From assembly GCF_000317435.1 (NCBI RefSeq), contig NC_019751.1, positions 6,572,001-6,636,000 of the forward strand: a stretch of 64,000 bases of DNA, read 5' to 3'. A program made the translations under genes and the position numbers. The notes under the pieces were generated by a model. That model saw nothing but the letters and a program-made list of their open reading frames with translations. It was not told the DNA's origin and made no database searches. The first letter of the stretch is position 1, and each line of letters opens with the position of its first letter. This document shows, piece after piece, positions 1 to 9,850 of this stretch. The stretch comes from Calothrix sp. PCC 6303 (GTDB taxonomy: Bacteria > Cyanobacteriota > Cyanobacteriia > Cyanobacteriales > Nostocaceae).

Positions 1-106
1 ACTATTTTCAAAAATACGATAGCTTAATGCGTTACTTTGCACAAAGTCTGCCACGATAACAAATAGGAAGAATTTACAAAAATACTCTTTCCTTTTCCCC
101 TTTCAG

Positions 107-1204
107 ATGCAAACTCTCGTTATCAAAATTGGAACATCCAGCCTCACGCAACCAGAAACCGGGCAACTGGCGCTATCCACCATTGCGACTTTAGCAGAAA
201 TCCTGACACAATTACAGCGTCAAGGATACCGCGTCATCTTAGTGTCATCTGGTGCTGTGGGTGTGGGTTGTGCGCGATTAGGTTTAACTGAACGTCCCAA
301 AAATATCGCCCTCAAGCAGGCTGTAGCGGCTGTGGGACAGGGACGACTGATGCGAATTTACGACGACTTATTTACAACTTTACAGCAACCCATTGCCCAA
401 GTTTTGCTAACCCGTAGTGACTTGGTGCAGCGTAGCCGCTATTTAAATGTTTACAATACTTTTAATGAATTGTTGCAGTTGGGTGTAATTCCCATTGTTA
501 ACGAAAATGATACTGTGGCGGTGGAAGAACTGAAATTTGGTGATAATGACACGCTTTCGGCATTGGTTGCCAGTTTGGTGGAAGCCGATTGGTTGTTTTT
601 GCTGACGGATGTGGATCGATTATACTCTGCTGATCCTCGCTCGGTACCAGATGCCAAACCCATTAGCTTGGTAAGCAACATCAAAGATTTAGAAGTTGAA
701 ACTGGGATGCAGGGGACACAATGGGGGACAGGGGGAATGAAAACCAAAATTTCTGCCGCGAGAATTGCCACGTCTGCGGGGGTGAGAACTGTAATTACTG
801 AAGGGAAACAACCACGCAATATTACCAAAATTATTCAGGGTGAGGATATTGGTACGCAGTTCCAAGCGCAACCAGAACCCACATCAGCCAGGAAACGCTG
901 GATTGCCTATGGTTTGGTACCCGCAGGAAAACTGTATTTAGATGCAGGTGCAGTATCTGCGATCGCCCAAAGCGGCAAATCCTTACTGGCAGCGGGTATA
1001 ATTTTAGTTGAGGGAGAATTTGATATTCAAGAAGCCGTTCAGTTATGCGATCGCACTGGCAATGAAATAGCCAGAGGACTGGTAAACTATGGAAGTGAAG
1101 AACTACGCAAAATTCAGGGTCAAAAGTCACAAGCGATCGCTCAAATCCTTGGATACAAAGGTGTAGAAACCGTGATTCACCGCGATAATTTAGTTTTAAT
1201 GTAA
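107..1204 (+). CDS. proB: Glutamate 5-kinase
   Basis: Phosphorylates L-glutamate to glutamyl 5-phosphate, the first step of proline synthesis, in the cytosol. The 365-residue protein has the usual two-part bacterial layout. An amino-acid kinase domain fills about residues 1-255, with the N-terminal KIGTSSLT strand, the SSGAVGVG loop near residue 47 and the substrate loop [17 protein letters not shown] from residue 132. A PUA domain occupies about residues 275-365. Length is typical for the family. It starts at the first ATG and no strong Shine-Dalgarno is visible. The next gene, recQ, is convergent, and only 70 bases separate the two stops. The first 106 bases of the window hold no recognisable gene. 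Confidence 0.97.
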   Translation: MQTLVIKIGTSSLTQPETGQLALSTIATLAEILTQLQRQGYRVILVSSGAVGVGCARLGLTERPKNIALKQAVAAVGQGRLMRIYDDLFTTLQQPIAQVLLTRSDLVQRSRYLNVYNTFNELLQLGVIPIVNENDTVAVEELKFGDNDTLSALVASLVEADWLFLLTDVDRLYSADPRSVPDAKPISLVSNIKDLEVETGMQGTQWGTGGMKTKISAARIATSAGVRTVITEGKQPRNITKIIQGEDIGTQFQAQPEPTSARKRWIAYGLVPAGKLYLDAGAVSAIAQSGKSLLAAGIILVEGEFDIQEAVQLCDRTGNEIARGLVNYGSEELRKIQGQKSQAIAQILGYKGVETVIHRDNLVLM

Positions 1205-1274
1205 AGCTTGCCAGGGTGGGATGATCATGGCAGACTTTAGGGAAAGACATTCAATTAAATCCAAACTTGTATTT

Positions 1275-3449
1275 TCACTTCTTTCCTTTCTTCCGCCAAA
1301 TTCCCCGCACCAAACGAATATCATCAAAGCTATAATCATCACCCAAATATTCCTTAATTGGTGTGAGAGAAATATCACCCAATATATCTAAAACCTGGCG
1401 AATTTTCTTTTGCTTTTCTAAATCCACCAATTGATTAATATCTATAGATTGATCCTTTTCAATTAAGTCAGATAAATGACGAATTATTGTTGTAGAGCGT
1501 AAATTACGTTCTTGGGCAATTTCCCCAATACTCAAACCTTGTTTATGCAGTTGCAAAGTAACTAATTCTGTTGTGGAAGGTGAATCATCACTAACTGTAG
1601 TAAATTGCGTTTTAGTTTCTATAATTTTAGTTTCTGGTATATTATTTTCTCGACAAAAAGCTTGAATTTCGGCGACAAATCGATCGCCATATTCAGTTAA
1701 TTTATGTTTTCCCACACCGGAAAGTTTGGCAAAATCTGCTTTGGTGCGGGGAAGACTTTGTGACATTAACTTCAAGCTGGAGTCTGCAAAAATCGCGTAT
1801 GGTGCGATTTTTTGTTCATCTGCCAAACTCTTACGTAACCCCCGCAACCGCTGCAATAGCATTTCTGCTGCCACTGCTTTTTGACTTTTTTCTTTAACAT
1901 TTTCCCTTTGCACTGTTAACACAGCTACAGAGACATTGCGTTGACGACGCATCACTTCCCAACTGAGGGAATTAAGTTTTAAGACACCATAACCATCACT
2001 TGATTGTTCAACTAAACCCTGATGTAATAGAGAACGTCCCAACATCCGCCATTCATCTAAACTTTTATCTTTGCCGATGCCGTAGGTGGAGAGGGTATCA
2101 TGTTTATAAAGCTTGATTTTTTCTGTCTTCCCACCCCGCAACACATCAATAATGTGTCCCATACCAAATTTTTCTTTGCATCTAGCAACACAAGATAAAA
2201 ACTTCATCGCTTCCACTGTCCAATCTTGCACAGGTTTGGGATAACGACAATTATCACAGTTTCCACAGTTTCCTAAAAAACGTTCACCAAAGTAACCCAG
2301 TTGAATGGTGCGACGACAATCAGTACCTTCAGCAAAATCTATAACTTGACGCAGTTGCTGTTTGGCTATGAGTTGTTCTTGGGAATCAGTTTTTTGGTTG
2401 ATACTCCATTCTATGGTTTTGATATCGCCAACTCCGAAAAACATTGTACAGCGGGATGGTTCTCCATCTCTTCCCGCCCGTCCTGATTCTTGGTAGTACC
2501 CTTCGATATTTCGTGGTAGGTTGTAGTGAATTACCAAGCGCACATCGGGTTTATCGATACCCATCCCAAAAGCAACAGTGGCAACCATAACGCGCACATC
2601 ATCACGAATAAACCGGGTTTGGTTATTTGTACGTTCTTCATCGCTTAATCCAGCGTGGTAAGCTAAAGCAGAAATTTTATCATGTTGGAGTTTAAAGGTA
2701 AGTTCGTCAACCTGTTTGCGAGTTAAACAGTAAATGATGGTGGATGCTTCAGATTCTCGAATTAGTTCTAGAACTTCAGCGTATACCGTTTTGGTTTTGG
2801 GACGAACTTCGTAGTAGAGATTTTGACGGTTAAAGCTGGCAATGTGGATACTAGGTTCTTGAAGTCCCAGCTGTTCAATGATATCAGCCCTGACTCGATC
2901 GGTGGCGGTGGCAGTTAGGGCAAAAAGGGGAATTCCAGAATAACGTTGACGAAGTGTGATTAACTGGCGATATTCTGGACGAAAATCATGTCCCCATTCT
3001 GATACGCAGTGTGCTTCATCAATGGCAAATCCAGCGATGCCCACTTGATGGTTTACTAGATCTAAGAAAGGTAGAAATCTTTCACTTACTAAACGTTCAG
3101 GGGCTACATAGACTAATTTTACCTTTCCTTCCAGGATTGCTTGCTCACGCGATCGCACTTGATAACTATTCAAGCTACTATTAAGAAATGTTGCGGCAAT
3201 CCCATTTTTCCGTAGTGTCTCTACTTGATCCTGCATCAAAGCAATTAACGGGGATACCACAATTGTCACACCTTTTTTCATCAAAGCAGGTAGTTGAAAA
3301 CACAACGATTTTCCACCACCTGTAGGCATCACCACCATCAAATCCTTATTTTGTAGCGCTTCCTCGATAATTTCCCTTTGCCCAAGACGAAAATTATCAT
3401 AACCGAAGTAATACTTTAACGTGGTTTCTAAGTTAGAATACTGAAGCAT
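1275..3449 (-). CDS. recQ: ATP-dependent DNA helicase RecQ
   Basis: A 3'-5' DNA helicase acting in recombination and stalled-fork repair. From the N-terminus: helicase motif I (PTGGGKS), motif II DEAH inside IDEAHCVSEWGHDFRP, motif VI region (QESGRAGRDG), the RecQ-C-terminal zinc site (C-R-R ... NCGNCDNC), an HRDC domain near residues 515-590, and a C-terminal helix-turn-helix region (QGLSIGEIAQERNLRS) of the type seen in many bacterial RecQ proteins. The open frame extends 17 codons upstream to 3500, but the family's usual start corresponds to the ATG at 3449 (MLQYSNLE), which gives 724 residues. Convergent with proB. Confidence 0.95.
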   Translation of the reverse strand: MLQYSNLETTLKYYFGYDNFRLGQREIIEEALQNKDLMVVMPTGGGKSLCFQLPALMKKGVTIVVSPLIALMQDQVETLRKNGIAATFLNSSLNSYQVRSREQAILEGKVKLVYVAPERLVSERFLPFLDLVNHQVGIAGFAIDEAHCVSEWGHDFRPEYRQLITLRQRYSGIPLFALTATATDRVRADIIEQLGLQEPSIHIASFNRQNLYYEVRPKTKTVYAEVLELIRESEASTIIYCLTRKQVDELTFKLQHDKISALAYHAGLSDEERTNNQTRFIRDDVRVMVATVAFGMGIDKPDVRLVIHYNLPRNIEGYYQESGRAGRDGEPSRCTMFFGVGDIKTIEWSINQKTDSQEQLIAKQQLRQVIDFAEGTDCRRTIQLGYFGERFLGNCGNCDNCRYPKPVQDWTVEAMKFLSCVARCKEKFGMGHIIDVLRGGKTEKIKLYKHDTLSTYGIGKDKSLDEWRMLGRSLLHQGLVEQSSDGYGVLKLNSLSWEVMRRQRNVSVAVLTVQRENVKEKSQKAVAAEMLLQRLRGLRKSLADEQKIAPYAIFADSSLKLMSQSLPRTKADFAKLSGVGKHKLTEYGDRFVAEIQAFCRENNIPETKIIETKTQFTTVSDDSPSTTELVTLQLHKQGLSIGEIAQERNLRSTTIIRHLSDLIEKDQSIDINQLVDLEKQKKIRQVLDILGDISLTPIKEYLGDDYSFDDIRLVRGIWRKKGKK

Positions 3450-3701
3450 AGGGCAGCCTGTCAGGGTCTCTGTGAGCCGATCAAAACGATCAAAGCACAA
3501 ATAAATAATCTAGCGCAAATATTTTTGATTTAAAACACATTGAACAGTAGATATCAGATAAATGGAAGTACATCAAAAACCCTCATAGAGACGTTCCGAT
3601 GGAACATCTTTCTAATGTGAGCAGATGATTGCGGGTTTGACTAACATTGTTATTTTATCAATCGATGGCAGATAAAATATTCAGTAGGAGGGTTCAAGAA
3701 A
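3450..3701. other. Intergenic spacer with a GAGACG-type hairpin
   Basis: The spacer between the divergent recQ and polyferredoxin genes. It must hold both promoters. A short hairpin at 3589-3609 (AGACGTTCC, loop GAT, GGAACATCT, one G-U pair) belongs with the GAGACG...CGTCTC palindromes at 27524 and 62670. A possible Shine-Dalgarno (AGGAGG) precedes the ATG at 3702. Confidence 0.5.
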
Positions 3702-5219
3702 ATGATTAATCAAGTGTCGGAAAAAAGAATGCACTCTGTCAGGTGGGTGTTAGCTGTTTTGTGGTTAATTTTAATTGCTTCGCTATTTTATGATCCGATA
3801 TCAAAAGCATTCACAGCTGCTACCGGTTCTTGCATTCAGGTTCAAGCACACTGCTTAAAGCAGGAACCTTATCAAATGGGAAGCAGAGTTTGGTGGAATT
3901 ACATTGTTCCCAGCGCTGTGATGATTTTAATGCTATTCGGACATGAATTTTGGCGGCGGATTTGTCCACTTTACTTTTTTTCCCAACTTCCTCGTGCTTT
4001 TAACTTAAAATCTTCTTTAAATATTGAAGATAATCAATGGTTAATTCGCAATCATTTATATTTACAATTCTCACTATTATTTATTGGCTTAGTATTACGA
4101 ATTTTATTTCTCAATTCCGAGCGAATTATTCTCGGCTCATTTCTCTTATTAACAATTTTATCGGCAATGATCACCGTATATATATATGGTGGACGTAGCT
4201 GGTGTCACTATATTTGTCCATTTGCACCAGTCCAAACTGTCATAGTTGGAGTAGGAGGACTATTAGAAACCAAATCCCTTGAATCACCTAACGGGATTAC
4301 CCAATCAATGTGTCGGCAAACAATCTCATATCACCAGGAAGAAGCAACTTGTACAGCTTGTAAATCTCCGTGCAAAGATATTGATAGTGAAGATGCATAT
4401 TGGCAGGAATTAATTCAACCAGGACGAAAACTAATTCAATATGGCTATGTCGGGTTAGTAATTGGTTTCTTTGCTTATCAAGTTCTTTATGCTGGTAATT
4501 TCGATTACTATTACAGCGGATTTTGGCATCATGAACCAAATCAAATCTCGAAAATATGGCAACCTGGATTTTACATAGCAAATCGGGCAATTCCCATACC
4601 TAAATTGATTGCTGCACCATTAACTTTAGGTGTATTTGTTTGGTTCACCTATTACTTTGGTAAAAAGTTAGAGAAGATTTACATAAAGTATGCTAGACGC
4701 AATAATAAATTGCTAGGAAAGAAACAACCTCAACACCAATTCTTTTCCCTTAGTACTTTTATTGCCTTCAACTTCTTTTTTATCTACGCTGGACGCGGGG
4801 AAATATTACGTCTGCCTTTTGTTTTTCAACTAGTATTTCAAGGATTATTTGTATTAGTTAGTACATTATGGCTTTCTCGAAATTGGCATCGGACATTACA
4901 AAAATACGAAGAAGAAAATTTTGCCTATAATTCCCCATCAAAGCAACTACCCAGCAGTTTAGTAGGTGCGAAAGGTATAGTAATATCAAATCAAACAGTT
5001 AATAATCAATACACAGTTCCTCGCATCACTCGAATGAAGATTAGCAAGGGAAATCAGAATGGAAATACCCGTATTCGCACGATTCTCAGAATTGAATCTG
5101 GAAATTTAGATCCAAATCGCACCGTTTTGAGCATCAAACCTAAAAATATTGATCCAGGACATACAGTTCCTAGAGTTAATCCTGATAAATTTAACCAGGA
5201 CGATATATCTCAACAGTAA
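3702..5219 (+). CDS. Membrane 4Fe-4S polyferredoxin (NapH/NosR-like)
   Basis: Predicted inner-membrane iron-sulfur protein of 505 residues that probably passes electrons across or along the membrane. About eight hydrophobic segments are visible (near residues 14-30, 66-82, 120-137, 142-162, 244-263, 305-323, 352-367 and 375-393). Cysteine motifs are RRICPLYFF (Cys88-Pro), WCHYICPFAP (Cys168, Cys172-Pro) and C-x12-CTACKSPC (Cys204, 217, 220, 224). This resembles the NapH/NosR/RdxA polyferredoxin architecture. After the last membrane segment, residues 395-505 form a polar tail with four T-[VI]-[PL]-[RS]-[IV] motifs (Thr438, 460, 474, 488). An AGGAGG-type ribosome site precedes the ATG. The next gene starts 20 bases after this stop, so the two are almost surely co-transcribed. 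The electron acceptor is unknown. Confidence 0.8.
   Translation: MINQVSEKRMHSVRWVLAVLWLILIASLFYDPISKAFTAATGSCIQVQAHCLKQEPYQMGSRVWWNYIVPSAVMILMLFGHEFWRRICPLYFFSQLPRAFNLKSSLNIEDNQWLIRNHLYLQFSLLFIGLVLRILFLNSERIILGSFLLLTILSAMITVYIYGGRSWCHYICPFAPVQTVIVGVGGLLETKSLESPNGITQSMCRQTISYHQEEATCTACKSPCKDIDSEDAYWQELIQPGRKLIQYGYVGLVIGFFAYQVLYAGNFDYYYSGFWHHEPNQISKIWQPGFYIANRAIPIPKLIAAPLTLGVFVWFTYYFGKKLEKIYIKYARRNNKLLGKKQPQHQFFSLSTFIAFNFFFIYAGRGEILRLPFVFQLVFQGLFVLVSTLWLSRNWHRTLQKYEEENFAYNSPSKQLPSSLVGAKGIVISNQTVNNQYTVPRITRMKISKGNQNGNTRIRTILRIESGNLDPNRTVLSIKPKNIDPGHTVPRVNPDKFNQDDISQQ
5013..5216 (+). repeat. Degenerate Thr-motif repeats in the polyferredoxin tail
   Basis: Codes for residues 438-505 of the upstream protein. 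The motif T-[VI]-[PL]-[RS]-[IV] recurs at Thr438 (TVPRI), Thr460 (TILRI), Thr474 (TVLSI) and Thr488 (TVPRV), with spacings of 22, 14 and 14 residues. The DNA is only loosely repeated, so selection appears to act on the peptide. The neighbour has an FHA domain, a module that binds phosphothreonine peptides, and itself carries a related NTVPV at Thr361. Confidence 0.6.
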
Positions 5220-5239
5220 GTTTGAGTTAAATAAGGATC

Positions 5240-6613
5240 ATGAAAATCAAGGTTATTAACAATAAAACAAAATCTTCTCAAGAGTATAAATGGACAGGAG
5301 AAGCATATTTAGTTGGGAGAACTGATACTTGTCATATTTTTATTAATGATCAAGAAGTTAGTAGTATTCATGGAATGATCACGGTTCGTGAGGGAAAAAT
5401 CGAATATATTGATTTAAATAGTACAAATGGTTCCCATATTAATAATTTGGCTTTATCTAAAATGCAGAGTTATATTTTGCAGGAAGGTGATGCAATCAAA
5501 ATTTGTGACTATTTTATCTCTGTCGAAGACTATGATAATTGCCAGAGTAAAAAAAATGATATTTGTTGGTGGAATCAAGGAGATTTAACAGTAGAATGTG
5601 TACGGATAATTAATGAAACACCCACCACAAAAACATTTGTTTTAGTGGGGAAAATGCCAGTTTTATTTAATTATCAACCAGGACAATTTATTATCCTCAA
5701 TTTAGAAATAGAAGGGCAAAAAATTCAACGTCCCTATTCTATCTCTTCATCCCCGTCACGTCCCCACACAATTGAAATTACAGTGAAGCGTGTCACTGAA
5801 GGATTAGTTTCCAATTGGTTACATAACAATATCAAAGTTGGTGCAAAACTAGAATTATCAGGCTGCTATGGTGACTTTACCTGTGGATTAAAACCGACAT
5901 CAAAATTACTTTTCATTTCCGCAGGTAGTGGAATTACACCAATGATGTCTATGTCACGTTGGTTATTAGAAGCTGGTTTGGATGTTGATATTATTTTTAT
6001 TCATAGTGCTAGTAGTCCTGATGAAATTATTTTTCGTCAAGAGTTAGAAATGATGGCAATGAAGTATCACAATTTTCATTTGTCAGTTACAGTCACGCGG
6101 AAAAAACCTGGGCAAACTTGGTTAGGATATAGTGGACGTTTAAATCAAGCCATTTTACAATTAATGGTTCCGGATTTAGGATCACGTACAGCTTATATCT
6201 GCGGTGCTGATGGATTTATGGCAACGGTAAAAACTCAGCTTCAGAATTTAGGCTTACCGATGCAGAATTATTATGAGGAGAGCTTTGGTGGTAGTAAAAT
6301 AGCTGAAAACCAATATAACACGGTACCTGTAGCAGAACCTATTATTACTTCATCTGTAGTTGTTTTTGCCAAATCGGGTAAAGAAATTGCCTATGACGGA
6401 GAAGAAGTGATTCAAAGCTTGGCAAATAAACATGGTGTGAGTATTAAACGTTCCTGTGGTTCTGGAGTATGTGGAATCTGTAAAAGCACTATATTATCCG
6501 GAGAAGTAAAGTATATCAAAGAACCTAAAGCTTTAGACTCAAGCGATCGCAAACAAAAACTATGCCTAACTTGTATTGCTCAACCTGTGGGAAAAGTTAC
6601 TATTGATGCTTGA
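5240..6613 (+). CDS. FHA - flavin reductase - [2Fe-2S] ferredoxin fusion
   Basis: A 457-residue cytosolic oxidoreductase with three parts. Residues 1-95 are an FHA domain with the core signature Gly26-Arg27, Ser42/His44-Gly45 and Asn60...Asn63-Gly64, expected to bind phosphothreonine. Residues 112-350 are a ferredoxin-NAD(P)-reductase module: FAD motif RPYS at 164-167, nucleotide motif GSGITP at 229-234, CGAD at 321. Residues 370-457 are a plant-type [2Fe-2S] ferredoxin with Cys406, 411, 414 and 445. The reductase-ferredoxin order matches Hcr-type NADH oxidoreductases; the N-terminal FHA is unusual. With the polyferredoxin just upstream it suggests a chain NAD(P)H, FAD, [2Fe-2S], membrane [4Fe-4S]. 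The start ATG follows AAGGATC. Confidence 0.85.
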   Translation: MKIKVINNKTKSSQEYKWTGEAYLVGRTDTCHIFINDQEVSSIHGMITVREGKIEYIDLNSTNGSHINNLALSKMQSYILQEGDAIKICDYFISVEDYDNCQSKKNDICWWNQGDLTVECVRIINETPTTKTFVLVGKMPVLFNYQPGQFIILNLEIEGQKIQRPYSISSSPSRPHTIEITVKRVTEGLVSNWLHNNIKVGAKLELSGCYGDFTCGLKPTSKLLFISAGSGITPMMSMSRWLLEAGLDVDIIFIHSASSPDEIIFRQELEMMAMKYHNFHLSVTVTRKKPGQTWLGYSGRLNQAILQLMVPDLGSRTAYICGADGFMATVKTQLQNLGLPMQNYYEESFGGSKIAENQYNTVPVAEPIITSSVVVFAKSGKEIAYDGEEVIQSLANKHGVSIKRSCGSGVCGICKSTILSGEVKYIKEPKALDSSDRKQKLCLTCIAQPVGKVTIDA

Positions 6614-6724
6614 TGATGCTTGAATAATGTTTAAAGTTTTACCCGTCTTTACTGATAAACAAAGTATCCTGGGGAATAAGTAACTAATAAGATTTTTTAT
6701 ACAAGCTAGTAATGTAATAATTTT

Positions 6725-9208
6725 ATGCAGGAAATAAAACACCCAAATTTAGGACAGATGTCAGAGGAGGAAGATAAATATCTAAACCCACCAATTGAGA
6801 TTTTAGCAAGTATTTGGGATGTAGTTGATTACGGGGTTTTTGTCTTAGATATTGTGGATGGTGTGCAGCTACAGTTGACATACGCCAATTCTGCATTCTT
6901 GAAAATCAGTAAATTTTCCCTTCAGCAGCTACTGAGTAATAATATCCAGAAGATTTTTGACATAAGTGTAATTCAGCACTTTTATGAAGTTCTAGACTTA
7001 GATCATCAAATGACATTTGAAGGACAACTGTTTACAGATTGTTTAGATCATTGGGCATCATTCACAATTATACCCATAACTGAGAATAACTCTAGCTGTA
7101 ATCGACTTGTAGTTACCTTCACAAATATTACTCAACAGAAACAACGAGAAAATAAGCTCCACGAAACTCAAGAACAGCTAAGAAAATTATTTGATCTTTC
7201 TGGTGATGCGATTTTATTATTTGATGATACAGGCATATTTGATTGTAATGCCGCAGCATTAAAAATGCTCAATTGTTCCGATAAAAATCAAATAATTGGC
7301 TTGAATTCCTCACAATTATCCCCCGTCAGACAACCAGATGGAAGATTATCGGCAGAGAAAACCCAAGAGATGGACGCGATCGCATGGCAGAATGGATGCC
7401 ATAGATATGAATGGATGTATCGTCGCTTCGATGGGGAAAATTTCTGGGTAGAAGTTTTGTTAACCCATATACCAATGGATCATAAATCTATTATTCATGT
7501 AACCTGGAGAGAAATAAGCGATCGCAAAGCCACTGAAGAAGCTTTATTTAAACAAGAAAAGCAATATCACAGTATTTTTCAAGCAGTAAGTGATGGACTA
7601 ATAATTTCTGAATTGGAAACCTCAAAAGTGGTGGAAGTTAATCCATCAGCACATCAAATGCATGGCTATTCCTATGATGAATTCTTGGAATTAGATATTC
7701 GAGAATGGGTTCACCCAGATAACCATCAATTACTCTATCAATTTATCGAACAAGTCACCATGAACGGAGAATTTTCTTCTCAAGGTCAAGATATTCGTAA
7801 AGATGGTACAGTCTTTGACGTTGATGTAAAGGGAACATTGTGCATGTACGATGATCGCCTACACATCCTCACATTAATTCGTGATATTAGTCAACGTAGA
7901 GCAGCTGAAGAAGCTCAAAAAATTGCCCAAGCACGTTTACAATATCTAATTGCCGAAAGTCCTGGAGTTATCTATAGCTGCAAAGTGTCAGATGGTTATC
8001 CTTTAAACTTCATCAGTTCCAACTCATCTGCCATATTTGGTTATGAAGCTGAAGAATTTATGCAAAATCCCACTTTTTGGATGAATCGTATTCACCCTGA
8101 AGATATTGATAATTTCATGGCAGTCATACCTCAATTAATTGCCCATGGGAAACACGTAAATGAATACAGATTTCAGCATAAAGATGGTACCTATCGCTGG
8201 ATTCATAATGAGGCAAAAATTGCCAGAGATGAAAATGGTAAACCTTTAGAAATTATTGGTCACTCTTTTGACGTAACCCAACGTAAAACCGCTGAATTCC
8301 AATTACAACAGCAAGCAGCAGAACTAGCAGTAACTCTCCAAGAACTAAAGTATACCCAAACACAAATTATCCAAGCTGAAAAAATGTCATCCCTAGGTCA
8401 ACTAGTTGCAGGAGTTGCCCATGAAATCAACAATCCTGTCAGCTTCATCTACAGCAACCTAGAACCAGCTAGAGAATATATTGCTGATCTACTCAAGCTA
8501 ATGGAATTATATCAGCAACATTACCCTGAACCAGCAACCGAAATTCAAGACGAAATCGAAAACACCGATCTAGAATTTATCAAAACTGACTTGCCAAAAT
8601 TACTTTCATCAATGAAAATTGGTGCAGATCGGATCAAAAAAATAGTGCTTTCACTGCGTAATTTTTCCCGCATGGACGAATCAGAATACAAAAGTGTTAA
8701 TATCCATGAAGGTATTGATAGCACTTTAATTATTCTTGAGCATCGACTCAAAGCACAACCGAACCGTCCCGCAATTCAAATCATCAAGGAATATGCAGAT
8801 CTACCACCTGTAGAATGTTATGCGGGTCAAATGAATCAAGTATTTATGAATATACTTGTAAATGCCCTCGATGCACTAGATGAGCGAGATAGCAAAAGAA
8901 GCATCGAAGAAATCGAAAAACTACCAAGTTTAATTAGTATTACAACCAAGGTAATTGACTCTCGACAGGTATTAATCCAAATCAGTGATAACGGCTCTGG
9001 AATCCCAGTAGAAGTAGAAAAACGTCTATTTGAGCCATTTTTTACAACTAAACCTATCGGCAAAGGTACAGGTATGGGTTTATCCATTAGCTACCAAATC
9101 ATTACTGAAAAACATGGTGGTAGCCTAGAGTGTATTTCATCCCCTAAACAAGGATCAATCTTTGCGATTAAAATTCCCCTCAAACAATTATCCCAACCCT
9201 GTAGTTGA
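6725..9208 (+). CDS. Multi-PAS sensor histidine kinase
   Basis: An 827-residue two-component sensor kinase with no membrane segment, so probably a cytosolic redox, light or small-molecule sensor. Four PAS/PAC units can be followed at about residues 30-140, 145-270, 275-395 and 405-525. The last has the PAC ending HKDGTYRWIHNEAKIARDENG. A coiled coil leads to the HisKA helix with the H-box VAHEINNP (His566) of the cyanobacterial SLGQLVAGVAHEINNP type. The ATPase domain shows the N-box NILVNALDALDE, G1 DNGSGIP and G2 GTGMGLSIS. No receiver domain is attached and no response regulator is adjacent, so this is an orphan kinase. It lies 111 bases after the FHA reductase; a joint function is possible but not shown. 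Confidence 0.92.
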   Translation: MQEIKHPNLGQMSEEEDKYLNPPIEILASIWDVVDYGVFVLDIVDGVQLQLTYANSAFLKISKFSLQQLLSNNIQKIFDISVIQHFYEVLDLDHQMTFEGQLFTDCLDHWASFTIIPITENNSSCNRLVVTFTNITQQKQRENKLHETQEQLRKLFDLSGDAILLFDDTGIFDCNAAALKMLNCSDKNQIIGLNSSQLSPVRQPDGRLSAEKTQEMDAIAWQNGCHRYEWMYRRFDGENFWVEVLLTHIPMDHKSIIHVTWREISDRKATEEALFKQEKQYHSIFQAVSDGLIISELETSKVVEVNPSAHQMHGYSYDEFLELDIREWVHPDNHQLLYQFIEQVTMNGEFSSQGQDIRKDGTVFDVDVKGTLCMYDDRLHILTLIRDISQRRAAEEAQKIAQARLQYLIAESPGVIYSCKVSDGYPLNFISSNSSAIFGYEAEEFMQNPTFWMNRIHPEDIDNFMAVIPQLIAHGKHVNEYRFQHKDGTYRWIHNEAKIARDENGKPLEIIGHSFDVTQRKTAEFQLQQQAAELAVTLQELKYTQTQIIQAEKMSSLGQLVAGVAHEINNPVSFIYSNLEPAREYIADLLKLMELYQQHYPEPATEIQDEIENTDLEFIKTDLPKLLSSMKIGADRIKKIVLSLRNFSRMDESEYKSVNIHEGIDSTLIILEHRLKAQPNRPAIQIIKEYADLPPVECYAGQMNQVFMNILVNALDALDERDSKRSIEEIEKLPSLISITTKVIDSRQVLIQISDNGSGIPVEVEKRLFEPFFTTKPIGKGTGMGLSISYQIITEKHGGSLECISSPKQGSIFAIKIPLKQLSQPCS

Positions 9209-9429
9209 TTTTGTATTTTTATTTTTATTTTTCAAACCGGATCTTCACCAACACCTAATAGCAATTTCAAAAAACAATGCCACAGATAAATTCTCTATAG
9301 ACCCCTATAGCTCTGCTAGTATACAAGATATATCCCATCTGATATTCTGAACCTGTTGCGAACATTTTTTGAATCGGTATAATGAGCCACAGCATCATAT
9401 AATTTGGTTGTACATTCGCAAAATCATTC

Positions 9430-9714
9430 ATGGCAAAAGCAATTTGGAATGGTTCAGTTATTGCCGAAAGCAATGATACTGTAATCCTTGAAGGTAATCA
9501 TTACTTCCCTGCAAGTAGCATCAATCGCCAGTATTTTCAAGAAAGTGATACCCACACAACTTGTCCATGGAAAGGTGTGGCTAGTTATTACAGTCTTGAA
9601 GTTGATGGACAGCTAAATAGAGATGCTGCTTGGTATTACCCTAGTACGAAGGAAAAAGCAAAGCAAATTGAAGGATATGTAGCATTTTGGCGCGGTGTTA
9701 AGGTTGAAGGTTAA
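9430..9714 (+). CDS. DUF427 family protein
   Basis: A small 94-residue protein matching the DUF427 family: the core WNG-x-VIAES, Y-FP near residue 30, TTCPWKGVASYYSLEVDG and a C-terminal YVAFWRGVKVEG. These are common single-domain cyanobacterial proteins without an established reaction. The start ATG is the first in frame. It stands alone, with an AT-rich leader upstream and a hairpin 26 bases after the stop. Function unknown. Confidence 0.9.
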   Translation: MAKAIWNGSVIAESNDTVILEGNHYFPASSINRQYFQESDTHTTCPWKGVASYYSLEVDGQLNRDAAWYYPSTKEKAKQIEGYVAFWRGVKVEG

Positions 9715-9739
9715 TGTAAGTTACCATTAGCAATATGAT

Positions 9740-9796
9740 GGGATGAATTAGGTTTTTTGAGCTAATTACAAATAGTTCAAATAGCTAATTCATCCC
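9740..9796 (+). terminator. 12-bp-stem hairpin downstream of the DUF427 gene
   Basis: GGGATGAATTAG at 9740-9751 pairs perfectly with CTAATTCATCCC at 9785-9796, with a 33-base loop. No long U tract follows, so it is a weak terminator at best. Its flank TGATGGGATGAA recurs in another hairpin at 44602-44612. Confidence 0.45.
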
Positions 9797-9850
9797 GGAT
9801 TTATGCAACACCATAAAAACATTTTGCCACAACTACTTATTTAACAAAAC

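Noticed and set aside
9162-9350. 62-codon frame overlapping the end of the histidine kinase gene
   Set aside because: Shadow of the kinase frame running into an AT-rich spacer.
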